Positions 46,248 through 58,058 are shown, counted from the first letter of the stretch. The stretch is DNA of 64,000 nt from JAZKFT01 sp965246935 (GCA_965246935.1 CBDFGC010000014.1:120379-184378); one strand, 5' to 3'. Program-made: numbers and translations. Notes: generated by a model not told the origin, from the sequence alone.

Positions 46248-49200
46248 ATGAGTTTTACGTGCCTGTGCCAATGGTTGCATAAATTGCATATTTCAAAAGC
46301 CATTATTTTTTCGTTCGCCTTTTTTTATTTAAATATTGCTACTGTTTTTTGCCAGCTTCACACTCCTAAATTCAACTACCTGACGGTTGATGAAGGACTG
46401 TCGCATACAGATGCCAACGATCTTGTGCAGGATAAGCAGGGGTATATATGGGTAGCTACCTATTTTGGCTTGAACCGGTTTGATGGTTATAGCATCAAAA
46501 AATTCTACAACAGCAATGTTCCTTTAAATAATGCCTATAAAAACAGGGTGATATGTTTATACCCTGAAGAAAACGGGAGTATATGGCTGGGTACGGAAGG
46601 AGGAATCCAATGTTTCGATTCTAAAATAGAAAAATATATTGATTACACTACTGCAGGAAATAAGAGCCAGCCAACATTTTGGAAGTTAATCAAGGGAGAA
46701 GATAGTTTTATATACGGCTTAACCGATGGCCAGTTTCGGTATTATGCCATAAAAGGTGAAATAATCGAAGAACAGCATTTGGACTTACCTGCCGGGATTC
46801 GCTTTTTTGATATGACGGCCGACCACTCGGGAAACCTGTATTTTGCAACCAATAAAGGATTGTGGGGGTTCAATAAAAACAGGGTTTTTAAGAATATAAT
46901 GATTGCTGGTTGCCCGGATCTCAACCTGTCCCGCCTTTACTTCAACAATAACCAAGACCTCCTTATAGCAAGTGCAAATCAATTGCTTTTAACCCATAAA
47001 TTAACAGACAGGTCAAAAACAATTACCGGTACAGTTAGTAATTTAATGGTGGTAAAGAGTTATGCCTGCCCCCCCGGCCGGCCTATAAATGGTGTAAGGG
47101 AAGACCTGAAAGGAAACTATTGGATCAATGCAGTGTCAAGCCTGCTTTGCGTAGATAGCCATCTTAATTTTATAAGGGAAATTACCAATAAAAGCTCTTC
47201 GCACAGCTTCAATTCAAGCTCCATTACCAATATTTATATCGATCGTTCTCAATGCCTTTGGTTGTGCACCTTTGGTGGTGGCGTAAATTATTGTGATTTA
47301 AACGAAAAGAAATTCTACACTTTTCGGAAATGATCCGAAAGTTTCCAATTCAATATCCGGTAATTATATCCGTTCCGTTTTTGAAGATAATGAGAAAAAC
47401 CTCTGGATAGGCACAAAATATAAATGGATTGAATAGGTATAATTTTAAATCGGGGAAACTAACATTCTACAATTCTTCCACCTCTCCTGTAAAATTAAAA
47501 ACACGACGACATAACCGCATTAACCCAGGATAACGATCATAAACTTATGGATCGGCAGTGGGAATGGTATCGAAATATTAAAAGCTACCCGGGATAAATT
47601 ATGGAATGCTCCCGGTATTGAAAAATTTCCGGATTACGCGATAGAAACACTGGCAAAGGATTATTATGGAAATATATGGTTTGGCAATCACATGAACAGA
47701 TTTGGTGTAATATGGAAAGATCAAAGCAATAACTTCAGGGTAAAATATTACGGGGAAGGATTTTTTATTCTTTCAGATACCGGAAAACCTGAATTGTTTG
47801 TGTCAAGTACGCAGGGATTAAAAACGCCTGTTAATTGATAAAGAAGGAAATATTATCAGAACGTTTGATTACCAGGCTGGGACAGGTCCCCAAGCGTTGA
47901 GTTCTAACTACACTTATCCGGTATGCAAACAAAATGATAGTGCTTACTGGATAGGAACCATTGGGGGAGGGCTGGACCGCATGATACTAAGAAGTAATAA
48001 TTCTTACACGATAAAGACTTATACGGGTAGTACAGGGGTTTTTAATGATGTGGAAAGCCTGGAAATTGATAACTCCGGAAATATTTGGCTGGGCTGGCAA
48101 TGGTTTGCAATGTTTAAATCCTGCTACGGGTAAATTAATACATTATGATAAAAGCGATGGGTTACAGGGCAATAGCTTTAAGGTTGGCTCCTCTTATAAA
48201 GGGGCAGACGGCCGGCTTTTTTTTGGCGGCATTAATGGGTTAAAATTATTTTTATCCCAATGAAATACAAGCCAGCCAGATACCCGCAAAGCCTGTTTTA
48301 ACCGATCTCCTGATCAACAATCAAAAACCCAATTACGGGCCGCCTGATTCAACCGGTAGTACTTTCCCCCCAAATCTTAAGCTATTGCCCCTTATTAAAG
48401 CTCAACTACTTACAGAATAATTTTACAATTTCCTTTAGTGCCATGCACTATGCCAACCCTTTGAGTTGCAAGTATCGTTATAAACTAATCGGGTACGATC
48501 AGGACTGGAAATTTACAGATGGGAGAACCCCAACCGCCGCCTATAGCAACCTGGAATATAGCAATTATCAATTTGTTGTTGAGGCAACTAATAACGATGG
48601 CACCTGGAGTGTAGAACGGGCAACCCTTCCTATTACCATTACGCCTCCGTGGTGGAAATCTGTATGGGCCAAAATAATCTATGCTGCCTTGTTTTTTGGT
48701 GCCTTATTATGGCTCTACATCTACCAGGCCCCGGTGGTATAGATTAAAAAGACTATTAGCTATTCGTGCTATTAATGAGAAAAAGAGAGAGGAGATGCAT
48801 CATCAACGGGAAGAACTTTATCAGCAACAATTACAATTTTTTACCAACGTCTCCCATGAGTTCCGCACTCCGCTAACACTTATACTGGGTCCGCTGGAAG
48901 GATTGCTAAACAATAATCAAAATTCTACGCTCAATCATTCTTATCAGTTAATGTTCAGGAATGTAAAAAGACTAATCAATCTCATTAATGAACTGATGAA
49001 TTTTAAGAAGGTAGCCGATAGTGCTATCAAACTTCACGTGCAACCTTTAGCCATCAAAGAGTTTTGTAATAATATATACCTGGAATTTCAGGAACTTGCT
49101 GTAAGAAAAAATATCACCTATACAATTGTTGACCATACCAAAACTGCTGACGCAGAGCAGGTAACCAATTTTTTTGATGAACAGATACTGGAGAAGATAC

Positions 49201-50487
49201 TATTTAATCTGTTGAACAATGCCTTAAAATATACAAACGAAGGCGGTCAGGTTACCCTGGAAATATTTTTTGACAGAAGTGAATTCACTCCTTCATTTAC
49301 AGCCGAATTCCATTTACTTAATAAACAGCACCGGGCGAGGGAATATATATATTTCCTGATCGCCGATACCGGCATTGGAATTTCAAAAGAATCTATTAGT
49401 AGCATATTCGACCGCTATTATAAAATCAGTAAGGATCACTTAGGATCTGGTGTGGGTTTAGCGCTGGTCAAAAGCCTCACACAACTTCATAAGGGTGATA
49501 TTTCCATTTATAGCGAACGGTACAGCGGAACTGAAATTCTGATTGCGCTGCCATGGGGGAAAGATAATTTCAATGAGAGCGAAATTATTACCCCCGGAAC
49601 TGATATGAGCGCCTCTCAACTGGAAACCGTTGGACATTTCTCTGATGCCCGCCATGCCAGATAAAACGGAAAGTAGTCAGCCACATCTACCGGAAAAGAT
49701 TGCTAAGCACATACTACTGGTTGATGATAACAAAGACCTCCGTACTTTTCTAAGACAAGCATTAGAAAAGTTTTATTTCATTCATGAAGCAGAAGATGGA
49801 AGTTCAGCCATAGCGATAGCCACCAGCAGAATACCGGATCTGATTATCAGTGACGTGATGATGCCCGGAATGAGTGGTATTGAATTATGTAAACTGGTTA
49901 AGGAAACTTTTGAAACCAGTCATATACCCTTCGTTATCCTTTCTGCAAAAGACGCTTTACATTCAAAAATAGAAGGGATGGAATCGGGTGCGGATTATTA
50001 TTTTGCAAAGCCTTTAAGTATCGACCTGCTGGTTTTGACGGTTCATAATATTTTTCAACAAAGTCAGAAACTTAAACTTAAATATTCTAAAGATTACCTT
50101 ACGGAAGCTACCGAATTAGTACACTCTGAAAAAGACAAGGAGTTCATTAATAAACTGCTGGAATTGATTGAACAGAATATTCAGAACCCTGATCTCGACG
50201 TGGAATTTTTATGCAATCAACTGTATATCAGCCGAACCAAACTATATCAGAAAATCAAAAGTATTTCAGATCAATCTATCGGGGAATTTATTAAAACGAT
50301 ACGTTTAAAAAAAGCAATACAAATTATGACTCATGAGGATACACCTTTAAACGATGTGGCTTATAGGATCGGACTTCAAAGCCCCGCCTATTTTTCAAGG
50401 GTCTTTAAAAAGGAATATGGAAAATCACCGACTGAATTCATGCAATCTCTGAAAAGGGATTTTAATCCCGATCATAAAACAAAGTAA
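46248..50487 (+). pseudogene. Hybrid two-component system regulator with about ten frameshifts
   Basis: Read across frames this is one protein of about 1409 residues. Order: signal peptide; a periplasmic double-propeller region (46300-48400: patterns such as YIWVATYFGLNRFDG and IWLGTEGGIQCF); a Y_Y_Y domain (48440-48640); a membrane segment; HisKA with SHEFRTPLTLI (about 48855); HATPase with IADTGIGIS; a receiver domain (about 49700-50060; VDDNK and ISDVMMPG); and an AraC-type HTH (50200-50460; YLSR-like YISRTKLYQ and YFSRVFKKEYGKSP). HTCS proteins of this kind sense an oligosaccharide and activate the adjacent polysaccharide locus. Ten frame changes lie between 47328 and 49633, each at a short homopolymer with one base too many; removing ten bases makes the length divisible by three. 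Confidence 0.8.
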
Positions 50488-50617
50488 TAAAGAGGTTTCA
50501 TTTGTTATTCCCATAAAAATATAACCCTTGCAAGCCCCCACTATACGATAGCCTTCAACAGCTTACAGTTATTAAAAGAAGTATCAACTTACATCGGTTT
50601 ATATAGTACCCCATTTA

Positions 50618-51850
50618 TCAATGCTTCACCCTATATAACTTATAACCGAACAAAAAGATTACGGTATAACAAATGATAGGCAGGTAATAAGCATGTGCCA
50701 CATCATGATTTGCGATTAAACCCATTAAAGGTGGAAATACGGCTCCACCCACTACGCCCATTACTATAAATGAGGAAGCCTGTTGGGTATGCGATCCCAT
50801 GTTTTTTAATCCAAGACTAAAAATGGTAGGGAACATGATACTGAAAAAGAAGTTTAGCATCAGTAACGCAATGAAGGAGGGCCAGCCAAAACTTTGTGCC
50901 ACTACCAGGCACATAACAATATTTCCAAATGCAAAAGCAGCCAGTAATTTATTGGGTGCTATAAATTTCATTAGTAAAGTACCTGCAAATCTTCCTGCCA
51001 TCATCATTATCATACTCAGGGCAAAATAGTAGCCTGCTTTCTCATCAGTAAACCCCATTTTGTCATGGCCATAATTAATAAAATAAGCCCAGGTTCCACC
51101 CTGGGCTGCGACGTTAAAAAACTGGGCTACTACTGCCCACACAAAATGCCTGTGCTGAAATAATTTTTTCGATGGTTCCGTATCAATATTCAACGCATTG
51201 GGATCTGCTTCTTTCACCACCACATGCGGATCGGTTAATGCCGGTACTTTAACCAGCGAAAAAGCTATACCAATAATGGTTATAGCAGAACCAATGATGA
51301 TATATAACGTCCTTACCGAACCCAGGTCATTTGAATGTGCCTGCCCGGCCCGTAAAATAAAATAGCTGCCGATTAAGGGACCAATTACTGCGCCCAACCC
51401 ATTAAAAGATTGGGCAAAATTAATTCGCTGGTCGCTGGTACGCTGATCACCCAACGATGCTACAAAGGGATGCGCTACCGTTTCCAGCGTTGCAAGGCCG
51501 CAGGCTAGAATAAACAAAGCAATTCTGAAAAATGAAAATGAAGATGCATTCGATGCCGGAACAAACAGGAAAGCACCTGCAGCATATAAAAACAATCCCA
51601 GCAAAACGCCATTCTTATACCCAAAACGTTTCATGAATAAGCCCGCCGGAATACCCATTACAGCATAAGCGCCAAAAATAGAGAATTGTACCAGTCCGGA
51701 TTGGGCCTTTGAAACTTTCAACACATTCTGGAAATGCCTGTTCAACACATCACCCATCGTTATGGCAATGCCCCAAAGCATAAAGAGTGAAGTAACAAAA
51801 ATGAGTGTAAGTATGAATTTTCTTTCTGTAAATTTTGGTTTTGTAAGCAT
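50618..51850 (-). CDS. FucP-like sugar:proton symporter (MFS)
   Basis: 410 residues with 12 membrane segments. FucP-family hallmarks include LFMLWGIAITMGDVLNRHFQ and FGAYAVMGIPAGLFMKRFGYK in the first half and GLATLETVAHPFVASLGDQR, with PxG-type FNGLGAVIGPLIGSYF, afterwards. It likely imports a monosaccharide (glucose, mannose, galactose or fucose) across the inner membrane. It lies 333 bp downstream of susD on the same strand, beyond a strong hairpin. Its presence supports the locus ending in monosaccharide uptake. Confidence 0.9.
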   Translation of the reverse strand: MLTKPKFTERKFILTLIFVTSLFMLWGIAITMGDVLNRHFQNVLKVSKAQSGLVQFSIFGAYAVMGIPAGLFMKRFGYKNGVLLGLFLYAAGAFLFVPASNASSFSFFRIALFILACGLATLETVAHPFVASLGDQRTSDQRINFAQSFNGLGAVIGPLIGSYFILRAGQAHSNDLGSVRTLYIIIGSAITIIGIAFSLVKVPALTDPHVVVKEADPNALNIDTEPSKKLFQHRHFVWAVVAQFFNVAAQGGTWAYFINYGHDKMGFTDEKAGYYFALSMIMMMAGRFAGTLLMKFIAPNKLLAAFAFGNIVMCLVVAQSFGWPSFIALLMLNFFFSIMFPTIFSLGLKNMGSHTQQASSFIVMGVVGGAVFPPLMGLIANHDVAHAYYLPIICYTVIFLFGYKLYRVKH

Positions 51851-52183
51851 ATCCTGTAATTGCTAAATTTAGTATGTATGTTAGGTTGAATTAAATGCAC
51901 ATTAAAGCCATGCTTACGTAGTAAAATATTTGAGAGCAGATTAGAGATAATTATTCTAATCTGCTCTCATTATGTGATGTTTAAACGTAAGGTAAGATGC
52001 TTATTATAAAACTATTGAGACACTCAACTTAAAAAGGGAAAACTATTTTGCTTTAAAAATATTACACTGTAAATTAAATATTTTTAACTTCCGGATTCCG
52101 GTTTGTGAGGACACAAACCGGGGCAATTTCTAAAGTTATTTATTTTACAATGTGCTATTTCTCTTAATTAAATTCCTTTTTAA
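51851..52183. other. Gap between susD and the symporter gene
   Basis: 333 bp. Apart from the hairpin at 51931-51969 I see no gene. Confidence 0.5.
51931..51969 (-). terminator. Perfect 15-bp hairpin between susD and the sugar symporter
   Basis: TGAGAGCAGATTAGA and TCTAATCTGCTCTCA with a 9-nt loop. It lies 215 bp after the susD stop and about 80 bp before the symporter start, reading on the minus strand. A weak T-rich stretch (AATATTTTAC on the minus side) follows. It probably terminates or attenuates the susCD transcript or protects the mRNA end. Confidence 0.65.
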
Positions 52184-53857
52184 TTACCAGTTTGGATTTT
52201 GAGTCAGGCCCGGATTCTTTTGTATTTCGGATAACGGAATGGGCCATAAATAATGTTTGGCGGGGTTAAACACCCTTTGCGTTACTCTCAGGTACCCGTT
52301 ATCAACACCGGGAACGCCCCATTTGGCGCCATGCACCCAGCCATTCAATACTGTTTCCGCTATTTTCCATCTCCTGATATCATCAATCCGCAGTGATTCG
52401 AATGCAAGTTCGGCCCGCCTTTCATTCCTGATCTGATCAGTCATCGTTACACCTGAATTGCCCGGATAATTAAGCGCTAAAGGATCAGTAAATCCGGCTC
52501 TTACACGTATAGGTTTTATGGTTTTATCCCAAACAGATGCGTCCATTTGCCCTAATGCATTTTTTGCTTCGGCATACATTAATAATACATCGCTCCACCT
52601 TAGTAAGATGAGGTTTGTAGAAGATTGCTTACTGGAAATAGAGGCCGTTACGGGGTCGTAGTATTTTTTCCAATAATAGCCGGTTGGCGTATGCAGGCCT
52701 GAACCCAGTTCATTGGGTTTTGATGAGTTCGGATCGGTTCCCGGTTTAATGTAAATCACCTGCGTACTTCCATCTGTATTGGTCCATACCGCCTTATCAT
52801 ATACAATGGTAGCCCCCAGGCGGGGATCCCTGTTCACATAAGGGTTATTTTCATCATAACCCGAACCGGTTTCAGTGATTGCCTTCCCATTGGACATAAC
52901 ATAGCTGTTTACAAGTTCCTGGGTAGGTGCATTATAATTCTCATTGTTTGATACGTTTGACGTGGCTGAAATGGGTATAAACCGGGTGGGTTCGTCATAG
53001 GTGCGAACATTGGGTATGTACGCTATATCAAATATAACTTCTGAATTATTTTCGTTAGTTGGAGAAAATACAGATGCATAAGAGGTCTGTAAAGTATTAT
53101 AGGCGCCATTTACTCCCTGGTTGTTCATTAAATCCTCACAAACAGCTACTACATCCGCCATTCTATTTCCCTGGTATAATAATACTCTTGCTTTCAGTGC
53201 TTTCGCAGCAGCTTTTGTAACACGGCCCTGATCAGATCCTGCATAACCTTCTTTCCGGGGCAGCACTGTAGCTACAGCATCCAATTCGCTAAGAACGAAG
53301 GCTAATATATCTGCTTTTGGCGATCTTTTTATTACCCTGGAAGCTTCCACATCGTCCACCTGCCATGCCTTGGTAATTAAGGGTACATCGCCAAACCAAT
53401 TCATTAACCTGAAATAATGAAAGGCTCGGAAAAACCTGGCTTCAGCCTTCATCCGATCTTTAATAGTAGGATCCATTGTAGTGTTTCTATCTACATTATC
53501 CAGGAACAAATTGGCAGCGTATATCCCCTGGTAGTAATAGGTCCAATCCTGCAAAATTCTTAGCAAGTCGGGGGCAAACAGCCCGTCACTCCCGCTGGCG
53601 ATGGCGGAAGGGGTACCTACGTTAACGTCTAACTGCGCATAAGCATTATCACTCAACGTTTCATTGTAAAAGAAACGCTGGCTATTAAATACGCGGTTAT
53701 AAACAGTGCTTAACTCATTATTTACGTTGCCATTCACCTGCCAGAAATTATCATCTGTGTACCGGTCCGTCGGTACTACGTCAAGCTTTTTGCAGCCAGC
53801 CATTGCTACGATAAGCAGGAATACAACATTTATTTTCCTGAAGCGCTTTAAAAGCAT
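52184..53857 (-). CDS. SusD/RagB-family lipoprotein (pair 2)
   Basis: Surface binding protein partnering SusC. It has 557 residues. Lipoprotein signal with lipobox VAMAGC. The usual SusD pattern is present: an N-terminal SusD-like_3 region (ELSTVYNRVFNSQRF, IYAANLFLDNVDRN, ARFFRAFHYFRLMNWFGDVP) and a C-terminal RagB domain with LILLRWSDVLLMYAEAKN and IRNERRAELAFESLRIDDIRR. It starts 19 bp after the susC stop, in the same operon. In this context it likely binds mannan-type oligosaccharides. Confidence 0.93.
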   Translation of the reverse strand: MLLKRFRKINVVFLLIVAMAGCKKLDVVPTDRYTDDNFWQVNGNVNNELSTVYNRVFNSQRFFYNETLSDNAYAQLDVNVGTPSAIASGSDGLFAPDLLRILQDWTYYYQGIYAANLFLDNVDRNTTMDPTIKDRMKAEARFFRAFHYFRLMNWFGDVPLITKAWQVDDVEASRVIKRSPKADILAFVLSELDAVATVLPRKEGYAGSDQGRVTKAAAKALKARVLLYQGNRMADVVAVCEDLMNNQGVNGAYNTLQTSYASVFSPTNENNSEVIFDIAYIPNVRTYDEPTRFIPISATSNVSNNENYNAPTQELVNSYVMSNGKAITETGSGYDENNPYVNRDPRLGATIVYDKAVWTNTDGSTQVIYIKPGTDPNSSKPNELGSGLHTPTGYYWKKYYDPVTASISSKQSSTNLILLRWSDVLLMYAEAKNALGQMDASVWDKTIKPIRVRAGFTDPLALNYPGNSGVTMTDQIRNERRAELAFESLRIDDIRRWKIAETVLNGWVHGAKWGVPGVDNGYLRVTQRVFNPAKHYLWPIPLSEIQKNPGLTQNPNW

Positions 53858-53876
53858 ATAATAAGAATTTTAATTA

Positions 53877-56800
53877 TTAAAAAGTAATGTCTATACCAGC
53901 GCCATAATAAACAGGTGTTGGGTATGCTCTTGCACTATTGGCGCCAGCGTTAATATCTACCCTGTTATTGAATTCACTTTGTTCCGGATCAATGATTTTT
54001 TGTTTGGATACTGTAAGCAGGTTTTGCCCGTTCAGGTATATCCTTGCCCTTTGCATATGCAACTTGCTGATTAACGATTTAGGAAGAGAATATCCTATTG
54101 AAATATTTTTAAGCCTTCCATAAGCAGCATTGAACAGATAGATATCTGATCCTATCTTGTAGTTATTGCTATTGGAAGCGCTTCCATTTTCAGCAATCCG
54201 GGGGTATTTGGCGCCTGTGTTATCTGGTCTCCAGAAGTCTTTCTGGTGTTCATACATAGTGCCGCTATAACCATAGTGGTAGGCCTCTATCAACTCGCCT
54301 CTGATGAGTGCGTCTCTTTTACCAACTCCCTGTATTAACAGCGACACATCAAAACCTTTATAGGAAGCATTATAAGTAAATCCGAAATTATATCTTGGGA
54401 AAGGATTGCCTAAAATAACCCTGTCTTTCGAATCAATGATACCATCGCCATTTTGGTCTACATACTTCAGATCGCCTACGCCAGGCGATAAACCGGCGAT
54501 TTTAGGATACTTTGTTATCTCATCTGCACTTTGGTACAATCCATTAGTTTTATATCCCCTGTACACCGTTATTGGAAGACCTACCCTGCGTACAAACCAA
54601 AACTCTTCCCTTTTGAATTCATATTCCTGCACTGCACCACTTAGCTGCCGCAACTCATTATGATTATCGGCAATATTGAATGAGAAACTTTGCGACAGTG
54701 ACTTTCCTCTAAGATTATAGCTTATGTTAGCCTCCCATCCTTTGCTCATTACTTTTGAAACATTAAATGTGGGCAGTCCTTGTCCGAATAATGCAGGAAC
54801 GTCTTCCCTGTTTTGGAGAATATCACTGGTAATTTTATGATAAACCTCAAAAGTGAAATTTAACTTATGTTGAAAGAATGTTGCATCCAGTCCCAGATTA
54901 TAACTGTTTGCTTTTTCCCATTCAAGGTTTGGATTGGCTAAATTGATGGTAGCTCCGCTTACACCACTGTTACCAAAGCCATAGCTATTGCCATTGGTGC
55001 TATAGGAAGTTATATACTGATAGGCGCTAACACCCTGTGCTCCGCCCTGCCCATAAGTTGCCCTGAGCATCAGATCGCCTATTTTGTTTCTATACCCGCT
55101 CAAAAAGCTTTCTTCCGTCGCCCGCCATTTACCGCCTATTGATGGAAAAAATCCCCAGCGCCTGTTTGATTTAAAGTTGGAAGATCCATCATACCGGAAA
55201 TTACCCTCCAGAAAATATTTATTATTGTATGAATACCCGATTCTTCCAATAATGGAGTTAAGACTGCTTTCACTGGTATTTGTGAGTGAGTTATATGTTC
55301 CATCGGTAGTTCCGGTAGTTAAAGTGGTTCCTGTAGTAGGAATGCCCAGTAAAGAATCGGTCCCCCTTTTCTGAGCGCCGTTTCCCTGCGATTTAAAAGA
55401 CTCGTTTGTAGCTCCAAGTAAAACATTCAGGTCATGCTTACCAAATGTTTTGCTGTACTCAGCAATAAGCTGGGTGTTGGTAAACAGCGATTTGGTATTT
55501 CTATCATATACCTGCCTGTCTCCACCAAAACTGCCTCCGTTAGCATAGACTAAATTAATCTGCCTTTGAAATTGTGTATTTGCTACTACTGTACCGCCAA
55601 ACACACCTCTTATTTTAAAAGCCGGTGTAAAGGCATATTCCCCCGTAAAGTTTCCTCTAATTTCATCATTGTTACTATTTGTATAACCTCCTTTTTCTAA
55701 AATGGCTTTGGAATTACTGTTAACTACGGGGTTAATAATGTAATTACCCTGTGCATCGGTGAAACTATATATCAAAGGGGAACGGGTAGCATCACCAATT
55801 AAGCCCTCGGTACCGGAAACCGGCTCTTTATATATTGCTTTTACATAACTAAATATGGATGTCAGCGTAAACTTGTCATAGGTGGTAGATTGGTTCAACC
55901 GGACATTGTACCGTTGTGCACCATAACCAGGACCAATCAACATATTATCCTGATCAAAATAACCAAAAGATAAGAGATAGGTACTGTTGGCCGAGCCGCC
56001 GCTGACACTTACATTATGTTGTTGTTGCGGAGCATCGTGCATAATCGTTTCCAAACGCCAATCGCCATCTCCCTGTTGTTTAAATTGTTCAATTTGAGCA
56101 TCGGTATAGGCAGCCGGTTTCCCTGAGTTAATAAGAGAGATATTTTTATACATTGCGTTTTCCCAGCCATGTACCTGCTTAAAAGTATAACGGGGAGTTT
56201 GCATACCATAGCTACCACTATAACTGATAGAAGGTTTGGTGTTCTTTCTTCCTCTTTTGGTGGTAATCAGTATAACACCGTTGGCCGAACGGGAGCCATA
56301 GATAGCTGCTGAACCAACATCTTTTAAAATAGATACATTGTCAATATCAGCGGGATTGATCAGATTGAGATCACCGCCGATAATGCCGTCAATAACAATT
56401 AATGGGTTGTTGTCATTGGTAGTTCCCAGCCCCCGGATATTAATATTTAAGGCCCCGGAAACAGGCTGAAAAGTTCTTTGCTGAATAATAAGTCCGGGAG
56501 ATGTTCCCTGTAAGGCCTGGGTGATATTTGCAACCGGACGGTCTTCTATCAAAGCACTGCCTATTCTGTCAACAGCCCCGGTTACAGAAATCTTTTTTTG
56601 TGTACCATATCCTACTACTACCACATCCGTTAAACTGGTATTTAAAGATTTCAGGCGAATAACAAGATTTCTGCTGCCTGCTACTTCCTGCCTTTCATAG
56701 CCGGTGTATGTAAAAACCAGAACAGCATTTTTAGCTGCCGCTATGGAGTAATTACCTGTTTCGGTTGTTTTAGTAGTGACTTTAGAATTTTTTACATTTA

Positions 56801-56993
56801 CGGTAACTCCAAAAAGGGGATTATTATTTTCATCCAACACCTGCCCGGTGATGGGTGTCGACTGATCGCTTTGCGCAAAAAGGGATGCCAACGCATAAAA
56901 ATTAAAAATAATAAATAACGCTAAAATTTTACTGAATGTTTTTTTCAGCAGGCGATTAAAAGATAGCGTATGCTGAAACTCGAAAATTTTCAT
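53877..56993 (-). CDS. SusC/RagA-type TonB-linked outer-membrane transporter (pair 2)
   Basis: 1038 residues. The start at 56993 was chosen over 57059 because it yields a typical signal peptide ending LASLFAQ. A CarboxypepD-like domain (ITGQVLDENNNPLFGVTVN) is followed by the plug domain (LTDVVVVGYGTQKK, then NPADIDNVSILKDVGSAAIYGS) and the barrel. Its upstream region carries TTTTTGTACAAT (minus strand), 58 bp before the start. With SusD it forms the importer of the mannan-type locus. Confidence 0.93.
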   Translation of the reverse strand: MKIFEFQHTLSFNRLLKKTFSKILALFIIFNFYALASLFAQSDQSTPITGQVLDENNNPLFGVTVNVKNSKVTTKTTETGNYSIAAAKNAVLVFTYTGYERQEVAGSRNLVIRLKSLNTSLTDVVVVGYGTQKKISVTGAVDRIGSALIEDRPVANITQALQGTSPGLIIQQRTFQPVSGALNINIRGLGTTNDNNPLIVIDGIIGGDLNLINPADIDNVSILKDVGSAAIYGSRSANGVILITTKRGRKNTKPSISYSGSYGMQTPRYTFKQVHGWENAMYKNISLINSGKPAAYTDAQIEQFKQQGDGDWRLETIMHDAPQQQHNVSVSGGSANSTYLLSFGYFDQDNMLIGPGYGAQRYNVRLNQSTTYDKFTLTSIFSYVKAIYKEPVSGTEGLIGDATRSPLIYSFTDAQGNYIINPVVNSNSKAILEKGGYTNSNNDEIRGNFTGEYAFTPAFKIRGVFGGTVVANTQFQRQINLVYANGGSFGGDRQVYDRNTKSLFTNTQLIAEYSKTFGKHDLNVLLGATNESFKSQGNGAQKRGTDSLLGIPTTGTTLTTGTTDGTYNSLTNTSESSLNSIIGRIGYSYNNKYFLEGNFRYDGSSNFKSNRRWGFFPSIGGKWRATEESFLSGYRNKIGDLMLRATYGQGGAQGVSAYQYITSYSTNGNSYGFGNSGVSGATINLANPNLEWEKANSYNLGLDATFFQHKLNFTFEVYHKITSDILQNREDVPALFGQGLPTFNVSKVMSKGWEANISYNLRGKSLSQSFSFNIADNHNELRQLSGAVQEYEFKREEFWFVRRVGLPITVYRGYKTNGLYQSADEITKYPKIAGLSPGVGDLKYVDQNGDGIIDSKDRVILGNPFPRYNFGFTYNASYKGFDVSLLIQGVGKRDALIRGELIEAYHYGYSGTMYEHQKDFWRPDNTGAKYPRIAENGSASNSNNYKIGSDIYLFNAAYGRLKNISIGYSLPKSLISKLHMQRARIYLNGQNLLTVSKQKIIDPEQSEFNNRVDINAGANSARAYPTPVYYGAGIDITF

Positions 56994-57860
56994 ACACAAG
57001 TCGTTTTGGTGATTAATTTTTATGAAGGACAAACCCCTGCCAATTGTAAGATTGTACAAAAAGTAAAGACATTCTTATTATCAGTCACCTGAAAATTAAT
57101 TAACCTCTATTCTTTAGGTAACATTTTTCAAATATTATTTCAGGCATTATATAAACCTTAGTTTTCTATTAAGTAGTATCAGGGAATAAAAAAGAGTATA
57201 GTCAAAAAAGAAGGTTACGAAAGTTTATACTGAGGCATATTTTTTTACCAATTCTACATTACTTATATACTTAGCAATTTAGTAGTGCCTGGTAAACCGT
57301 GTACTCTGGTAATGTATACAGTTGCTATAGTGCAGGCGGACTGTAACCAGTACTGCGGTGATAACTGAACAACTTGCTGACATAATTGATGAAGCTTTTG
57401 ATAAGTTCCGGTGATAAGGTAAATGCACAGTAACGGGAGCCGGTCACGCAAGTAGGAGTGTCCTGAAACAGTTTGATAAGGATTAACGTATTATCACATC
57501 TATTATACTTGTTACAGGTCTTTTCGCAAAACAGATGCATTTAAATTTTAAGTGTATTGAAGATGCAAAAGTTTATCTGCATATCAAGATTATGAGTTTT
57601 TTTCCTTTTTCGCTGCTTTCCTAAACCTCGGGGAAATATTTACTTTAGAAGGTGATGTAGATATAGAACGAATGACTTTTTTCGAAATAACGGGTACATA
57701 AATGTTTATGAATTACATGAATTGTTTGTTACTGTTACAAAGTTGAAATTCAAATGCGTTTGTCCTGAGGGTTGTATCTTTTCTTATTATACGTTTGTAA
57801 AAGGCATATATTTAGCATTTTAATAGCAGCATTCGGCAGTTGATGTGACTACATTAAATA
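56994..57860. other. Divergent gap between susC and the mini-FecR gene
   Basis: 867 bp. It holds the TTGTACAAT motif at 57051-57059 (as ATTGTACAA on the plus strand) and the likely susC promoter. On the minus strand TACTTTTTG overlaps the motif, similar to a TAnnTTTG box with one extra base. The remainder shows no gene or RNA I can support. Confidence 0.5.
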
Positions 57861-58058
57861 ATGGAAGGAGCAATACTAGTAAATCTGATAGAGAAATACC
57901 TTGCGGGTAAGGCTTCGTTAGATGAAATGAATTATATAGATAAGTGGTATGAATCTTTAGATTCCCAGGGAGGACTTTGTGTTCCTGATTCACTGGCATT
58001 AAAACAGTTACTTCCTCAGCGATTTACCGATCTAAAGCAAAAGCTTGGTATTGTGTAA
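57861..58058 (+). CDS. Stand-alone FecR N-terminal-like mini-protein (possible anti-sigma)
   Basis: 65 residues with LIEKYLAGKASLDEMNYIDKW, the pattern of the cytoplasmic N-terminal domain of FecR-family anti-sigma factors, which holds an ECF sigma. The usual membrane segment, periplasmic FecR domain and DUF4974 are all absent. It ends at a proper stop and is followed 100 bp later by an ECF sigma gene on the same strand. It could be a soluble anti-sigma or a truncation relic. Confidence 0.55.
   Translation: MEGAILVNLIEKYLAGKASLDEMNYIDKWYESLDSQGGLCVPDSLALKQLLPQRFTDLKQKLGIV

Noticed and set aside
57263..57540. Two short minus-strand frames upstream of the mini-FecR gene
   Set aside because: No signal, domain or context; likely chance frames.
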